This document shows positions 8,146 to 17,563 of a stretch of 64,000 bases of DNA, piece by piece (position 1 is the stretch's first letter; each line of letters begins with the position of its first letter). The stretch is from NCBI RefSeq assembly GCF_963678635.1, contig NC_087063.1, positions 4,192,580-4,256,579 of the forward strand, written 5' to 3'. The DNA comes from Symsagittifera roscoffensis (taxonomy: Eukaryota > Xenacoelomorpha > Acoela > Convolutidae). Under the pieces are notes generated by a model, which saw only the letters and a program-made list of their open reading frames with translations, ran no database searches and had not been told where the DNA came from. The position numbers and the translations under genes are program-made.

Positions 8146-8979
8146 CTAAAGACCCTCCATGTCCTTCGGTATGCACCAATCCTCTGGGGACGGGACGTGA
8201 GGCTTCAGATTTTCATAATGTGCCGCTCGCCCAGTACTCAAGCGATAGAACCGTCCTTGTTGATGAACCTCCGTTATCATGAATGGTCCTCTCCACTTCT
8301 TGAGTAGTTTCTTTGTTCCCTTGGGCGGTATGACATTTTGGAAGACCCACACGTATTGGCCCACTTCATATGGCCTTGCTCGTAATATTTTTTCGTCATA
8401 TTTCCTGCGTTGCCTCATTTGCGCTTGCGCCGTGTTCCTCCTGCATAGCTCGTTCAACTCCTTTTGTCTTTTGATCGCTTCTTTCACGTATGCCTGAGGC
8501 AATGTCCTTTTCCCTTCGTATTCCGGGTAAAAGAATGTCAGAGGCATTGCTCTCTCCCTGCCCGTCAACATCATGAAAGGAGTGATGCCCGTCGTTGAGT
8601 GCTGTGTACTGCTGTAGGCTCCTACTACCTGTGGCAGGTATTTGTCCCAGTCCGTCATGTATCTTGAGCAGTACACCCTTAACATGTTGACCAGTGTCCT
8701 GTTCTGTCTCTCTACCAACCCATTGGTCTGTGGATGATAGGTCGTCGAGTGTGCTTGAGCAATGTGCGATCTCTTCATCAATTCTTTTGTCAAGTCCCCC
8801 ACGAAAGCTTTGCCGTTGTCCGACTGGAAAGTCATTGGACAACCATACCGCGATATCCAATGCGTTATCAAATGATCACATGTCTCTTCGGCCGAGGCTG
8901 TCTGGCACGGAACCGCTTCCGCCAACTTTGTGAAGTGATCTATTATAACCAGTATCTGGTTATATCCCGACTCTGTCAT
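8146..8979 (-). CDS. E1 pol: integrase catalytic core and C-terminal GPY/F-like domain
   Basis: The frame carries most of a DDE integrase: IIDHFTK strand, QSDNGKAFVG with Asp54 and GLVERQNRT with Glu90, separated by 35 residues as in retroviral-type integrases. The C-terminal part, with a YVWVFQN strand and KKLLKKWRGPFMI, fits the GPY/F module of Ty3/gypsy integrases. The first catalytic Asp is in the other frame, just upstream of an A-run where the frames meet at about 8976-8990, so the enzyme is split here. The nominal ATG is internal to the ancestral protein. E2 has the same region at 37.5-38.2 kb. Confidence 0.85.
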   Translation of the reverse strand: MTESGYNQILVIIDHFTKLAEAVPCQTASAEETCDHLITHWISRYGCPMTFQSDNGKAFVGDLTKELMKRSHIAQAHSTTYHPQTNGLVERQNRTLVNMLRVYCSRYMTDWDKYLPQVVGAYSSTQHSTTGITPFMMLTGRERAMPLTFFYPEYEGKRTLPQAYVKEAIKRQKELNELCRRNTAQAQMRQRRKYDEKILRARPYEVGQYVWVFQNVIPPKGTKKLLKKWRGPFMITEVHQQGRFYRLSTGRAAHYENLKPHVPSPEDWCIPKDMEGL

Positions 8980-10913
8980 GCAGATTTTTTGATGTCTATC
9001 TGCACCACTTCATTGAACTCTGAGCTCTCAACGGACTTGAGGGGAAACTTCATCTTCCTTGGGTCTTTTACCTGGAGACATGCCAGGCAGGCATTCACCC
9101 ATCTCTCGCAAGCTTTTCTCATTCCTGGCCAATCAAACCTGTGAAGTATCCTCTGTTGTACTTTGTCTATCCCCTGGTGGCCCATCTGGTCGTGTGATCT
9201 GAAGAGCACCTCCGTCTGGTACAATTGTGGTAGTATGATGAGGTTGTGTTTGTGTAATATCTTTTCCTCATCTCTCCTCTTGCACGCTACCACCCCATCA
9301 GCTGTGTGATAAAGTAAGTCTCTCTTTTCTTTGTAGAACTGGCTCAAGATCTTGTAGCTGTCTTCCTCAAGTTCCCCCTTCTCCTTGACCCCCGACTGGA
9401 TCCATTTGGAGAGGTTACTTGTCATTTTGTCATTCTTCTGGGCTCTTATTAGGTCTGACAGCCTATATCTCGCCTTAACATGCTCCTTTAGCGCCATGAT
9501 CTGTCCATTCATCTCACCAGGGTTGTGGATGTCATCACTCAGTTTCACACATATCATCCTTTTCACGATTTTCATATCATCTTCTGGCACCAGATTCGTT
9601 CTGATGTTTGAGTTGCATGATAGTTCCCTGAATGGTTTCCTTGCAACCGCAATTTTCTCAAGTTCCTCACCACCTCGCATCTCCTGTATGTCCATGTTGT
9701 ATGTTCCTGAAGATGGATCCGTCTGTAACTCCCTGTCGTGGTGCCTTGTCTTCTCTTCCGCCAATATCATGCACAGACTGTCTTGGTTTTCGCTGCTCTC
9801 ATCCGAGTCTTCATCCCATCCTTCACGCTCCCCGGACAATTTTCCTTCTCCGGTTCCTTCTTCCGTGAACCTGGAACACTCCCCGGACTCTTGACCTAGC
9901 CCCAGGTGTTCAGTATCTTCTTTGAACGTCACTTTCTTTTTCCTAACCTTGGTCTGCTCCAGAATGTCTTCGGGGATTTTGTCAACTAGTGACCGCACGA
10001 CATCTTTGCTGTCAGTGACGCTTCCTCTTGATGAGTTAGTATCGTTCACTGTCTCTTTTCTCCGAAGTATAGTGACTTCCGGTTCCTCTTTACCCTTCTC
10101 TTGGATCACGGGCTTATCATCTGATAGTTTCTCGAGCAACCTCATTAAGTCATCATCTATCTGTGCAGTTCCTGCTTCCACCTGGTTAAGATCATAGCCT
10201 TTTGCCTTGAGCGTCTCCTTCACGATCTTCGACTTGAGTATAATCTCAATAGGAATTCTCTTGCTCTTCTTCAAGATGGTCTTCTCTGGAAGCTCTTTAG
10301 GCAATTCAGGATGATCTTCTATCGGTTTGCCTGACTTGTCCAGCCATCTCGTGAGTGGAAGACTGTCGTACGTTTCCTTGTCCATGAAGGAGAAGCCATC
10401 TTTGATTTCAGGTCTGTCTGCTTCTCTTTGCTCTTGTCTCTCATAGAACTCCGTCTTCTTACTCAAGCTGTCGGCATTCTGATGTTTATCTCGCGTTCTA
10501 TGCTCAATTATCATGTTGTATCCGTCCAGGCGAACTATCCACCTCCCAATGTAACTTTGGTCCCTTGAGTACGTCTTCAGCCAGCTCAGTGCTCGATTGT
10601 CGACTCGCAACTTGAATGGCTCACTGCCCAGGTATGCCCTGTATTTCTCGACAAAGGTAACCACCGCGAACATCTCTGCTTTTGGTGCTCCGTACTTCAT
10701 TTCCGTGTCACTCAGGACTTTGCTCCCGTACGCTATTGGTCTCAAGACTGTCTTCCCATTCCATTCTTGTTCTTGGTGGAGAATCCCAGAAATCGCGACT
10801 ACCGACGCATCCGTGTCCAGCACGTACATCCCTTTCTCAGTCGGCATACCCAGTACTGGTGCCTCACATAGCTCTTTCTTTATTCTCTGGAATGACTCTT
10901 CTGCTGCGTTGTT
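8976..10913 (-). CDS. E1 pol: RNase H, long linker and integrase zinc domain
   Basis: The frame begins right after an in-frame TAG (10914-10916); the first ATG is at 10847. RNase H motifs appear in order: YVLDTDAS, KAEMFAV, FKLRVDNRALSWL and DKHQNADSLSK, giving the expected acidic residues. A charged linker of about 350 residues (low complexity, Glu/Lys/Ser-rich) follows. It ends with the HHCC zinc domain of integrase (SHDQMGHQG, then CLAC) and the VVQID strand holding the first catalytic Asp. The frame then ends at 8976. The linker is unusually long for a gypsy element. Confidence 0.85.
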   Translation of the reverse strand, partial: NNAAEESFQRIKKELCEAPVLGMPTEKGMYVLDTDASVVAISGILHQEQEWNGKTVLRPIAYGSKVLSDTEMKYGAPKAEMFAVVTFVEKYRAYLGSEPFKLRVDNRALSWLKTYSRDQSYIGRWIVRLDGYNMIIEHRTRDKHQNADSLSKKTEFYERQEQREADRPEIKDGFSFMDKETYDSLPLTRWLDKSGKPIEDHPELPKELPEKTILKKSKRIPIEIILKSKIVKETLKAKGYDLNQVEAGTAQIDDDLMRLLEKLSDDKPVIQEKGKEEPEVTILRRKETVNDTNSSRGSVTDSKDVVRSLVDKIPEDILEQTKVRKKKVTFKEDTEHLGLGQESGECSRFTEEGTGEGKLSGEREGWDEDSDESSENQDSLCMILAEEKTRHHDRELQTDPSSGTYNMDIQEMRGGEELEKIAVARKPFRELSCNSNIRTNLVPEDDMKIVKRMICVKLSDDIHNPGEMNGQIMALKEHVKARYRLSDLIRAQKNDKMTSNLSKWIQSGVKEKGELEEDSYKILSQFYKEKRDLLYHTADGVVACKRRDEEKILHKHNLIILPQLYQTEVLFRSHDQMGHQGIDKVQQRILHRFDWPGMRKACERWVNACLACLQVKDPRKMKFPLKSVESSEFNEVVQIDIKKSA

Positions 10914-11243
10914 CTACGTGAACTTCTTGCCCTTGTGTCTCATTAATTGTTGCATCGGGTATACCTTGTCTGCATAGCCTTTGATGAACTCTCTATAATA
11001 GTTAGCGAAACCCAGGAAGCTCATCAACTGGTGCTCTGTCTTCGGTGATTTCCAGGTCAGGACTGCTTCCACGGCGTCCGTATCAGGTCTAATGCCGTGC
11101 TTGTCTACCATCCTGCCCAAGTATTTTATTGAGTCCTTGAGTATCTCGCACTTTGATAGTTTACACTTTAGCCCCGACCTCTTCATGCATGCAAACACTT
11201 CGTCAAGTCTCTCAATGCGGTCTTCCAGTGTTGGCGTCGTCAT
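10914..11243 (-). pseudogene. E1 pol: RT thumb/connection fragment ended by an in-frame TAG
   Basis: This frame continues reverse transcriptase after the YVDD motif: a LDEVFACMKRSGLKCKLSKC helix-strand, IKYLGRMVD and FLGFANYYREFI, all typical of the gypsy RT thumb and connection. It is out of frame with the upstream RT, and the switch lies within a few bases of the catalytic YVDD codons (about 11,243). It stops at TAG 10914-10916, while the same frame continues on the other side as RNase H, so that stop is a single in-frame nonsense codon. Both breaks make this RT non-functional as read. Confidence 0.85.
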
Positions 11244-13668
11244 CCACGTAGCACATTACCAGGTTGCCATACTTCTTCGTTACGCCTATCAGCGCGTGTG
11301 CCATCAACCGCTGAAACGTGGCTGTGGCATTGCAAAGTCCAAACGGCATCCGTTTCCATTGAAACAGACCCAACTCGCAGGCAAACCCTGTCTTGTCCCT
11401 GTCCTGCTTCCTTAGTGGTACTTGCCAAAAGGCCGAGCCTAAATCAAGAGTCGTAAAAAATTTTGCATCACCTAACTTCGAGAGGCTCTCATCAATCCTA
11501 GGTATGGGATAGGCATCCTTCACCGTGACGGAGTTCAGGTATCGAAAGTCACAACTAAACCTCAACTGGTCGCCTTTCTTTTTGGCCATCACTACTCCAC
11601 ACGCCCACGGTGACTTGGATGGTTCTATCATGTCATACTCTAGTAACGTCTCGATCTCTTTTCTACACGCGTCCAATTTGTGTGGGGTCATGCGCCTCGC
11701 CCCCTCCCTGTGTGGTACCGCGTTTTCTTCAAGTTCTATTTCATGCTCAACGAAATTACAACACCCGATATCCGCCTTATGCCTCGAAAAAACTTCCTCG
11801 TTCCGCTCTAGTACGTCCTTGATGGCTTCGAGCTGTTCATCTTTCAGTTTGCCCCTCAAATGTTCAATCTCCGGCAGAACCGGTTTATCAGTTTGCATTT
11901 CATCTAGTGTGGGTCGCTCTGGAAAGTTCGAACAGCTCGACAGCCCATCGTCCGTTTCTGACTTAAGTGATTTAATAAGACCTGAAGAATCTTTTATTTT
12001 CTGCAATCGTCTCAAGATACAAATTTTGTCCCTGTGATTGGGACAATCAACAACTTCATTTTGTTTTGAGTTCTCAATCTTTTCATATTGAGTTTTAACC
12101 GGTAAAGCATATCCCAGTTTCCTCCCTCTCTGTATCGTGATCGGTATATCAAGGGTATTCAACAAGACACTGACGCAGAGGCCGCTCTTCGTTATCGAGA
12201 ATGATCTTCCTAAAACAGCAGCACTTTGACTATTAGGATTTGGAACTATACACACTTGCTTGTTGTCACTTAGTTCATTGTAATTTTTCATTCTCAAGCT
12301 TACGATTGCCGCTTCATTAGCTTTTAGCCTCACCCTCCTACTCAAGAATACCGGTGCTTTGTTTTCATTTGCCATTATTAAATTTACCGGTTTGATTGCG
12401 TACCTCCTATCCGGGTTCCGTATCCTGAACATTGCGTTATTTAGGTCAATCGTTACGTCGAAATTCCTGATGAAGTCTCTGCCCAAAATGAATTGGTCAG
12501 ATTCATCTAGGTTTTCTACCACGATAAAGCTCATCCACAGGTTACGTTCCCCCAAATTGAGGGCTATTATCGGCGTCCTGCCCAGCACCCGAAGGGCCCC
12601 TTTGTTTGCAGCTGACAGCCGTATTCTCGAGTCTATCAAGTTACCTTTGTCAAAGCCCATCCTTTCCCAAGTTTCGATTGGTATGACGCTCAAGACTGCT
12701 CCCCTATCAAGTAACCCACGCAACTGAGTCTTTTTGCCACTTATATCTAGCACGTGCCCTGTCACATCTGCCTCCGTCCCGATGTGCATTGCATCTTCTT
12801 CAAGCATGGCGCAGTGTCCAATCGATCTCACTTTCAACTCTTCTTTCCCTACGTAGATTTGCCCAATTAGGTCTTCGTCACATGTTATCATTGTCTTGGT
12901 ATATATGTTGATCCCATCTATATTTAGCATCACCTCGTGTGGACCATAAGCTTCAGTATATCTGTTATCAACACGTACCGACTTGCTGCCCCCTCTCATG
13001 AGTAGTGCTCTCAGCGCTCTAGAAGTCGTTTGTGGGCTTATACCACTCAAGAAATCTGCGTACACGTCAATGTGCCTTATTGTCTGGTCGCTCGGTTCGC
13101 TCAAGTTTCTGGTTACCTCGTGGCCGCCCACTGTGATTATCGACATTATTTTCGATATGCCGAATGGCTTTCCCGTCACCATTTTTATAGTGTTACAATT
13201 CCCGGTTTTTGTTGAGCCCGGTACAGCCTCTGGTGTCGGGTTCGATCCGGTTAATGCTTCGTTAAAATTCTGTCTTTCGATCTCCAGCTTTAATCGTTGC
13301 TCTATTTCTTTCGCAGCCAGATCCTGTTTCACTTTGGCAATTGCCTCCGTCGCGGCTTTCTCATAATTTATCTCTAGAGAATTCCCGGCCGCGGATTCTA
13401 TCGCGCCATTAACATGTGTTACAGCATTCACTGTCTTCGTTGACAATTCCGTGCTTGGTGCTCCTAAGTTCCTCAATTCAAACTCGTTTTGCCTGTTCCG
13501 CTGATTCTGCACCGCCGCTAATGCCAACTTATGTTTGGGGTGACTCTGGTCCTTGACCGCTTCCCAGAACAAGAGACAATCCATTCTGAAGTGCCCCTCC
13601 TGGTTACAGAAGAAGCATCTAGCGCCTATCTTGATGATTAAGCCATCATGTTCATGAACAAGGGACAA
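11212..13668 (-). CDS. E1 pol: zinc knuckle, retropepsin-like protease and RT fingers/palm
   Basis: An 818-codon frame without its own ATG (the nominal first codon is TTG). It contains a CX2CX4HX4C knuckle (about residues 18-31) repeating the last knuckle of gag, then a spacer, then an aspartic protease: LLDRGAVLSVIP (Asp321) and ILGRDF near 394-399. The active site reads D-R-G-A, with Arg where Ser or Thr is expected, which should impair catalysis. RT starts near residue 655: FSCDFRYLN, TLDLGSAFWQ (Asp742), MPFGLCNATATF and YVDD at 807-810. The frame is lost directly after YVDD. Confidence 0.9.
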   Translation of the reverse strand: MSLVHEHDGLIIKIGARCFFCNQEGHFRMDCLLFWEAVKDQSHPKHKLALAAVQNQRNRQNEFELRNLGAPSTELSTKTVNAVTHVNGAIESAAGNSLEINYEKAATEAIAKVKQDLAAKEIEQRLKLEIERQNFNEALTGSNPTPEAVPGSTKTGNCNTIKMVTGKPFGISKIMSIITVGGHEVTRNLSEPSDQTIRHIDVYADFLSGISPQTTSRALRALLMRGGSKSVRVDNRYTEAYGPHEVMLNIDGINIYTKTMITCDEDLIGQIYVGKEELKVRSIGHCAMLEEDAMHIGTEADVTGHVLDISGKKTQLRGLLDRGAVLSVIPIETWERMGFDKGNLIDSRIRLSAANKGALRVLGRTPIIALNLGERNLWMSFIVVENLDESDQFILGRDFIRNFDVTIDLNNAMFRIRNPDRRYAIKPVNLIMANENKAPVFLSRRVRLKANEAAIVSLRMKNYNELSDNKQVCIVPNPNSQSAAVLGRSFSITKSGLCVSVLLNTLDIPITIQRGRKLGYALPVKTQYEKIENSKQNEVVDCPNHRDKICILRRLQKIKDSSGLIKSLKSETDDGLSSCSNFPERPTLDEMQTDKPVLPEIEHLRGKLKDEQLEAIKDVLERNEEVFSRHKADIGCCNFVEHEIELEENAVPHREGARRMTPHKLDACRKEIETLLEYDMIEPSKSPWACGVVMAKKKGDQLRFSCDFRYLNSVTVKDAYPIPRIDESLSKLGDAKFFTTLDLGSAFWQVPLRKQDRDKTGFACELGLFQWKRMPFGLCNATATFQRLMAHALIGVTKKYGNLVMCYVDDDANTGRPH

Positions 13669-13745
13669 TCCATTCTGAAGTGCCCCTCCTGGTTACAGAA
13701 GAAGCATCTAGCGCCTATCTTGATGATTAAGCCATCATTAAGCCA
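13568..13745 (-). repeat. 89-bp tandem duplication across the gag-pol junction of E1
   Basis: Two nearly identical units lie side by side; for instance GACAATCCATTCTGAAGTGC starts at both 13,575 and 13,664, a period of 89 bp. The duplicated part encodes the second zinc knuckle. Since 89 is not a multiple of three, the duplication puts gag and pol in different frames and gives pol its own extra knuckle. Confidence 0.9.
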
Positions 13746-15152
13746 CTCGTGTTCCTCCATCTGGCTCATGTCCTCCTCATCCGGTGCGTATCCTAGGCTC
13801 TTCATGCCTTGTTTGTATGTTGTGCAGTCAGCAACGTGGTGGTCCGCTGACCCGCAGTTCGCGCATGATCTGCGCTTGTCCATATCATCTCTAGGTTTGT
13901 ACCATGATGACCTCTGGGGTTGGCCTCCCCCCTGTGTGTTCCTGTTTTCTGAATATGAGTATTTCTTGGGCTTCATCAGCATGTATTCCCTTGATTTCTG
14001 TCTCATTTCTTCTGGGGTTGGTGCGCTGTCTTTCGACAATGTGTAGTATGTTGCTAATATTGTCCTTAAGTCGTCATTTTTTACCCCATCAAGGAACTTC
14101 GAGGCAATGCTAAAGTTTCTTCTGTTTGTCGACTCCTCTGGGTCACTCCTTCTTCTCAAGCTCTCGAGATCATCTAGGAACCAATCTATTGACTCGTCGT
14201 CCCTCTGCCTTCTCTTTTCAAATCGCATCATCGCTTGGTGACCCTTCATGCCTGACCCGAATCGATTCAGCAATATCTCGAAGATCTTGTCCGCGGTGTC
14301 GCGTTCTTCTTCTTTCTTTGCGACCACGCATTTTAATGCCGTGCCTTCTAAGTTGCTGAGTATGGCTGTGCATGCTTGTCTTTCATCACTTAAGTTATCT
14401 TGCTCTAGGTATAATCTCATCACTTCCACCCAAGTGTCGATGCATCCATCGGAGTCGTCTTTGAATTCCTTTGGCTTCTTGAAAGTTTTTCTTGATTTTC
14501 CGTCCCTCCTATCGCTCGAGTCAGTGTTCCTCGTGGCGAAGGCCTCTAGAGTCCTGTTCATCATCTCCCAAGTGCTTGCCCATGTCATAGCATCCGGACC
14601 TGCGTTGCTGTTAGCTGTTGAGTCCCCCGGGCAAGTCGTTGTACTTGACGTTCCATTCTTCATGATTGTTTTAGCAGCTGTTGGTGCTATGCTCACCGTA
14701 TCCCGGGTTAAGGGCAACGGTGTCGATTGCCGTTTGCCCCTTTGTGGTTCCACAAAGTCAACTCTGGTGCCTTGCATGCGATCCGCTGCCGGTCTTTCTT
14801 GTGAGGTAGAATTTCTCAAGATTGCATCCAATTTCGTCTGTATTGCACATGAACTTTCGGCCTGATTCTTGCTCATTGTGTCCATTCTCTTTTCCAGGCT
14901 ACCTAATTGGCTGTTGACATCATCATATCGGTTTTTCAACTGTTGCATATCTTTTTTGATGTTCTTATCTCGTTCTTCATTGGTGGTTTCTACCTTATCT
15001 GACATCTCCTTGAGTTTTTCATCTGTTGCCTTAGCCAGGTTAAAATAACTATCCAGATACTCGTGTTTGTTGTATCTTAATTCTTTTCTTATCACTTCTC
15101 TGTCCTCTTCGCTGTGCTTCAGTTTTTTGTCGATCTGATTCAGTTTCGCCAT
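13638..15152 (-). CDS. E1 Gag (capsid region and two zinc knuckles)
   Basis: A frame of about 504 codons with an ATG at 15152. The N-terminal part is coiled-coil-like (Lys/Glu-rich helices), then a Ser/Thr-rich linker, then a capsid-like helical region with IDTWVEVMRLYLEQ, FEKRRQRDDESIDWFLDDLESLRRR patterns and ASKFLDGVKNDDLR, typical of retrotransposon Gag. Two CCHC knuckles follow: CANCGSADHHVADC (about residues 430-443) and CFFCNQEGHFRMDC (about 483-496). The frame remains coding upstream of the ATG to about 15,285, so the true start lies further upstream, beyond a frame break. Confidence 0.85.
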   Translation of the reverse strand: MAKLNQIDKKLKHSEEDREVIRKELRYNKHEYLDSYFNLAKATDEKLKEMSDKVETTNEERDKNIKKDMQQLKNRYDDVNSQLGSLEKRMDTMSKNQAESSCAIQTKLDAILRNSTSQERPAADRMQGTRVDFVEPQRGKRQSTPLPLTRDTVSIAPTAAKTIMKNGTSSTTTCPGDSTANSNAGPDAMTWASTWEMMNRTLEAFATRNTDSSDRRDGKSRKTFKKPKEFKDDSDGCIDTWVEVMRLYLEQDNLSDERQACTAILSNLEGTALKCVVAKKEEERDTADKIFEILLNRFGSGMKGHQAMMRFEKRRQRDDESIDWFLDDLESLRRRSDPEESTNRRNFSIASKFLDGVKNDDLRTILATYYTLSKDSAPTPEEMRQKSREYMLMKPKKYSYSENRNTQGGGQPQRSSWYKPRDDMDKRRSCANCGSADHHVADCTTYKQGMKSLGYAPDEEDMSQMEEHEWLNDGLIIKIGARCFFCNQEGHFRMDCPLFMNMMA

Positions 15153-15160
15153 CAAGTCAC

Positions 15161-15628
15161 CTAGCTCAATAGTAGCCTCTTCATGGTCAACCGTCGGTCT
15201 GTCTTCGGCCGTAGCTTCTGCTTTATTTTGTTCCTCTCTTGGATTGGCTTCTGTCGTCTTCGTCTCACTGTCCCAAATGTTCGTGCTCTTTCAGCTTTTG
15301 GTTCTTCAGTCATGTTTTCTTTCGTTTTTATTCCGACCATCATCGCCAACCTTTCTGTAAAAGATGTCTTTTTTACTTGAGAGTCTTCTTTCACCGTTTC
15401 TTCGGTGTTGCCTATTGCATCTTCCACATTGTCTATTGGTGAGAACTCTATGGGTTTCGGGTTTGGTTCTTCTGCATTGGGCATTGGAGTTGACTCCGTC
15501 GTCTTTTTCTCCAGTTCATCTACGCTTTGGTCTGGTGTCTCTAGGTCGATTTCGATTGTAGGCTCCACCTGTTTTTCCCTCGCATCTTCTCGCGTCTTGC
15601 TCTCGGTGCCACTCCTCGTGCTGACCAT
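15161..15628 (-). CDS. E1 Gag N-terminal fragment (separate frame)
   Basis: A 155-codon frame beginning with STRSGTESKTRED, rich in Glu, Thr and Pro, then a short helix (SFTERLAMMVG) that has a counterpart (SFSERVKN) in the E2 gag at 30.5 kb. Its last part is out of frame: from about 15,285 onward the frame of the main Gag ORF gives the more protein-like sequence, so a one-base indel near 15,285 probably splits Gag. An overlapping frame at 15,541-15,753 could hold the original start. Confidence 0.6.
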   Translation of the reverse strand: MVSTRSGTESKTREDAREKQVEPTIEIDLETPDQSVDELEKKTTESTPMPNAEEPNPKPIEFSPIDNVEDAIGNTEETVKEDSQVKKTSFTERLAMMVGIKTKENMTEEPKAERARTFGTVRRRRQKPIQERNKIKQKLRPKTDRRLTMKRLLLS

Positions 15629-15753
15629 GCTAACTGAAAAGTTTTTTTTGTTTTGCTTGGGCCCCTTGATGTCGTTCCACGCAGCGACGAGTTATATTTC
15701 GTGTTTGATCCACTTGACCTTTTTTCAAGCACCGGTACCCTACTCCGTCTCAT

Positions 15754-16049
15754 TATTTCTATTTACAATTGCTCTTATTTACAATATTATTATATACACA
15801 ATTCTATTCTAAGAATAAAAAAATTTTGTGGAAACTAATTCTTGAAAGAAAATATACAACGTGATAAAAACCTTGTTCCAGTTCTCTAAAATCTTCGAGT
15901 AACTTTCTTTATTTGTGGTCCCAACCGTACCGGGTTCCAATTAGTCTTGTTCTGTCTTATTTCTGTCTTAAAACAACTTGTTGTAATTTACTTCAATTTT
16001 TATACTGTCCTAAGACTTCCAGTTACCGTCCCTACTCTTCTTTGTACCG
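15754..16049. other. E1 leader, no gene seen
   Basis: AT-rich DNA upstream of gag in the minus sense, with short T/A runs. No coding frame, tRNA or confident primer-binding site was recognised. Confidence 0.4.
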
Positions 16050-16640
16050 TCCCAGGCTTCTTTCTACTGTCCCAAGACTGTTCGGTATTGTCCCAGTACT
16101 TCGTCAGTGTCCCAAGATCCTTGTCCTGAGAGTACTATCCCAAGGCTACTGTCCCAAGGCTAGTGTCCCAAGACCAGTGTCCCAAGACTGCTGTCCCAAG
16201 GCTAGTGTCCCAAGACCAGTGTCCCAAGACTACTGTCCCAAGGCTAGTGTCCCAAGACTACTGTCCCAAGGCTAGTGTCCCAAGGCTAGTGTCCCAAGAC
16301 TACTGTCCCAAGGCTAGTGTCCCAAGACTACTGTCCCAAGGCTAGTGTCCCAAGGCTAGTGTCCCAAGACTACTGTCCCAAGACCACTGTCCCAAGACCC
16401 TTGTCCCAAGACCCTGTCCCAAGACCCTTGTCCCAAGACCACTGTCCCAAGACCACTGTCCCAAGACCCTTGTCCCAAGACCCTTGTCCCAAGACCACTG
16501 TCCCAAGACCACTGTTCCAAGACCCTGTCCCAAGACCCTTGTCCCAAGACCACTGTCCCAAGACCACTGTCCCAAGACCACTGTCCCAAGACCACTGTCC
16601 CAAGACCACTGTCCCAAGACCACTGTCCCAAGACTGTATC
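16050..16640. repeat. 14-bp minisatellite, GTCCCAAGACCACT type
   Basis: A long run of head-to-tail copies of a 14-bp unit, mainly GTCCCAAGACCACT and GTCCCAAGGCTAGT, with some units shortened or altered (CCTTGTCCCAAGACC, CCCTGTCCCAAG). The unit changes along the array: GGCTAGT types in 16,150-16,370 and GACCACT/GACCCTT types after 16,370. It lies in the untranslated leader of E1. It generates spurious open frames on both strands. Confidence 0.95.
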
Positions 16641-16699
16641 AAGACTGTTCTGATCCAACACTGTCCCAGGACTTCTTTGGCCCTGTCCCAAGACTGTTG

Positions 16700-17560
16700 A
16701 CAAGTGTCTGAGCGGTGGGACCTCTTTCTTCTTCGTTATGGGGACTTTTTGATTCACTGTACCTTGTACCACCACTCAAGCTCTAGTAAAATTTTCCCAA
16801 AAACCCTCTCTTAAAAGCCAAATGCTGACCCCCCTTTTTCTTATTTCTTTTTAATTACCTCTCTTTCAATGTTCCAAGCAACTTGAGACCAAAACCTGTG
16901 CGCAGGTATATTGTGATCACCTGTTCGTATAAAAACTAAACACAAATCCTCACCAAAATGCAACAAAAATCCAAGCTAGAAAAAGTAATAAAAACGGAAA
17001 GATGAGCCCACCTAAAATTCAAAGGTGACAAATGTCTACCTTCTATCGAAAAAATGTCTGGTACCTAATTGCCACGCGTTTCCTTCCCCCCTGCTAGCGA
17101 TCTTATGGGGTATCACAAAAACTGTCTATGTCCGTTCCCCCCTACCGATCCGACCAGGGTACCTACCTTAACCTAATTCCAATTTTGGATATCCGCTTCC
17201 TATGACCAACGCGTGTAAATGACTAATGTAACTAAATCAACGATGTCGACTAATTAGTTACTCTAATTTCCCCCTTTTTTACAATTTACAACCGCCAACC
17301 TCTAACTTAACCAGCCCCCCTTCTAACCTCCCCCCTTTTTAGCCCCCTTCTTAAGCCTAAAATTACCTTAAGCGCCGGGTGCTAAACCTCTCAAGAGAAA
17401 ACCGTAGACCTGTCTCCAGGCCTGCTCAAGTAAAAACGTTTCTCAAAACCGGGGGATATCGCTTATCCAATTTTACACTTATTTCCTATAATGTAATGTG
17501 AATTTTAACGATACCCGTTCTGCCCAACTTGAGAACTCGAGTACTGCCAAATCCTTCTTG
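16700..17560. other. E1 leader region without genes
   Basis: Pyrimidine-rich on the plus strand, with several C-runs and T-runs (CCCCCCTTTTT type near 17,330), so purine-rich in the E1 sense. No convincing coding frame or RNA gene was seen. Confidence 0.4.
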
Positions 17561-17563
17561 GCT

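Noticed and set aside
13638-13668. Programmed gag-pol frameshift site
   Set aside because: The frame overlap is explained by the 89-bp duplication and no clear slippery heptamer was seen. It is kept only as an alternative.
16050-16640. CRISPR-like array
   Set aside because: Units are directly adjacent 14-mers with no spacers, and the genome is eukaryotic.
16317-16775. Long open frames on both strands
   Set aside because: They are produced by the 14-bp minisatellite, whose short period leaves frames open by chance.
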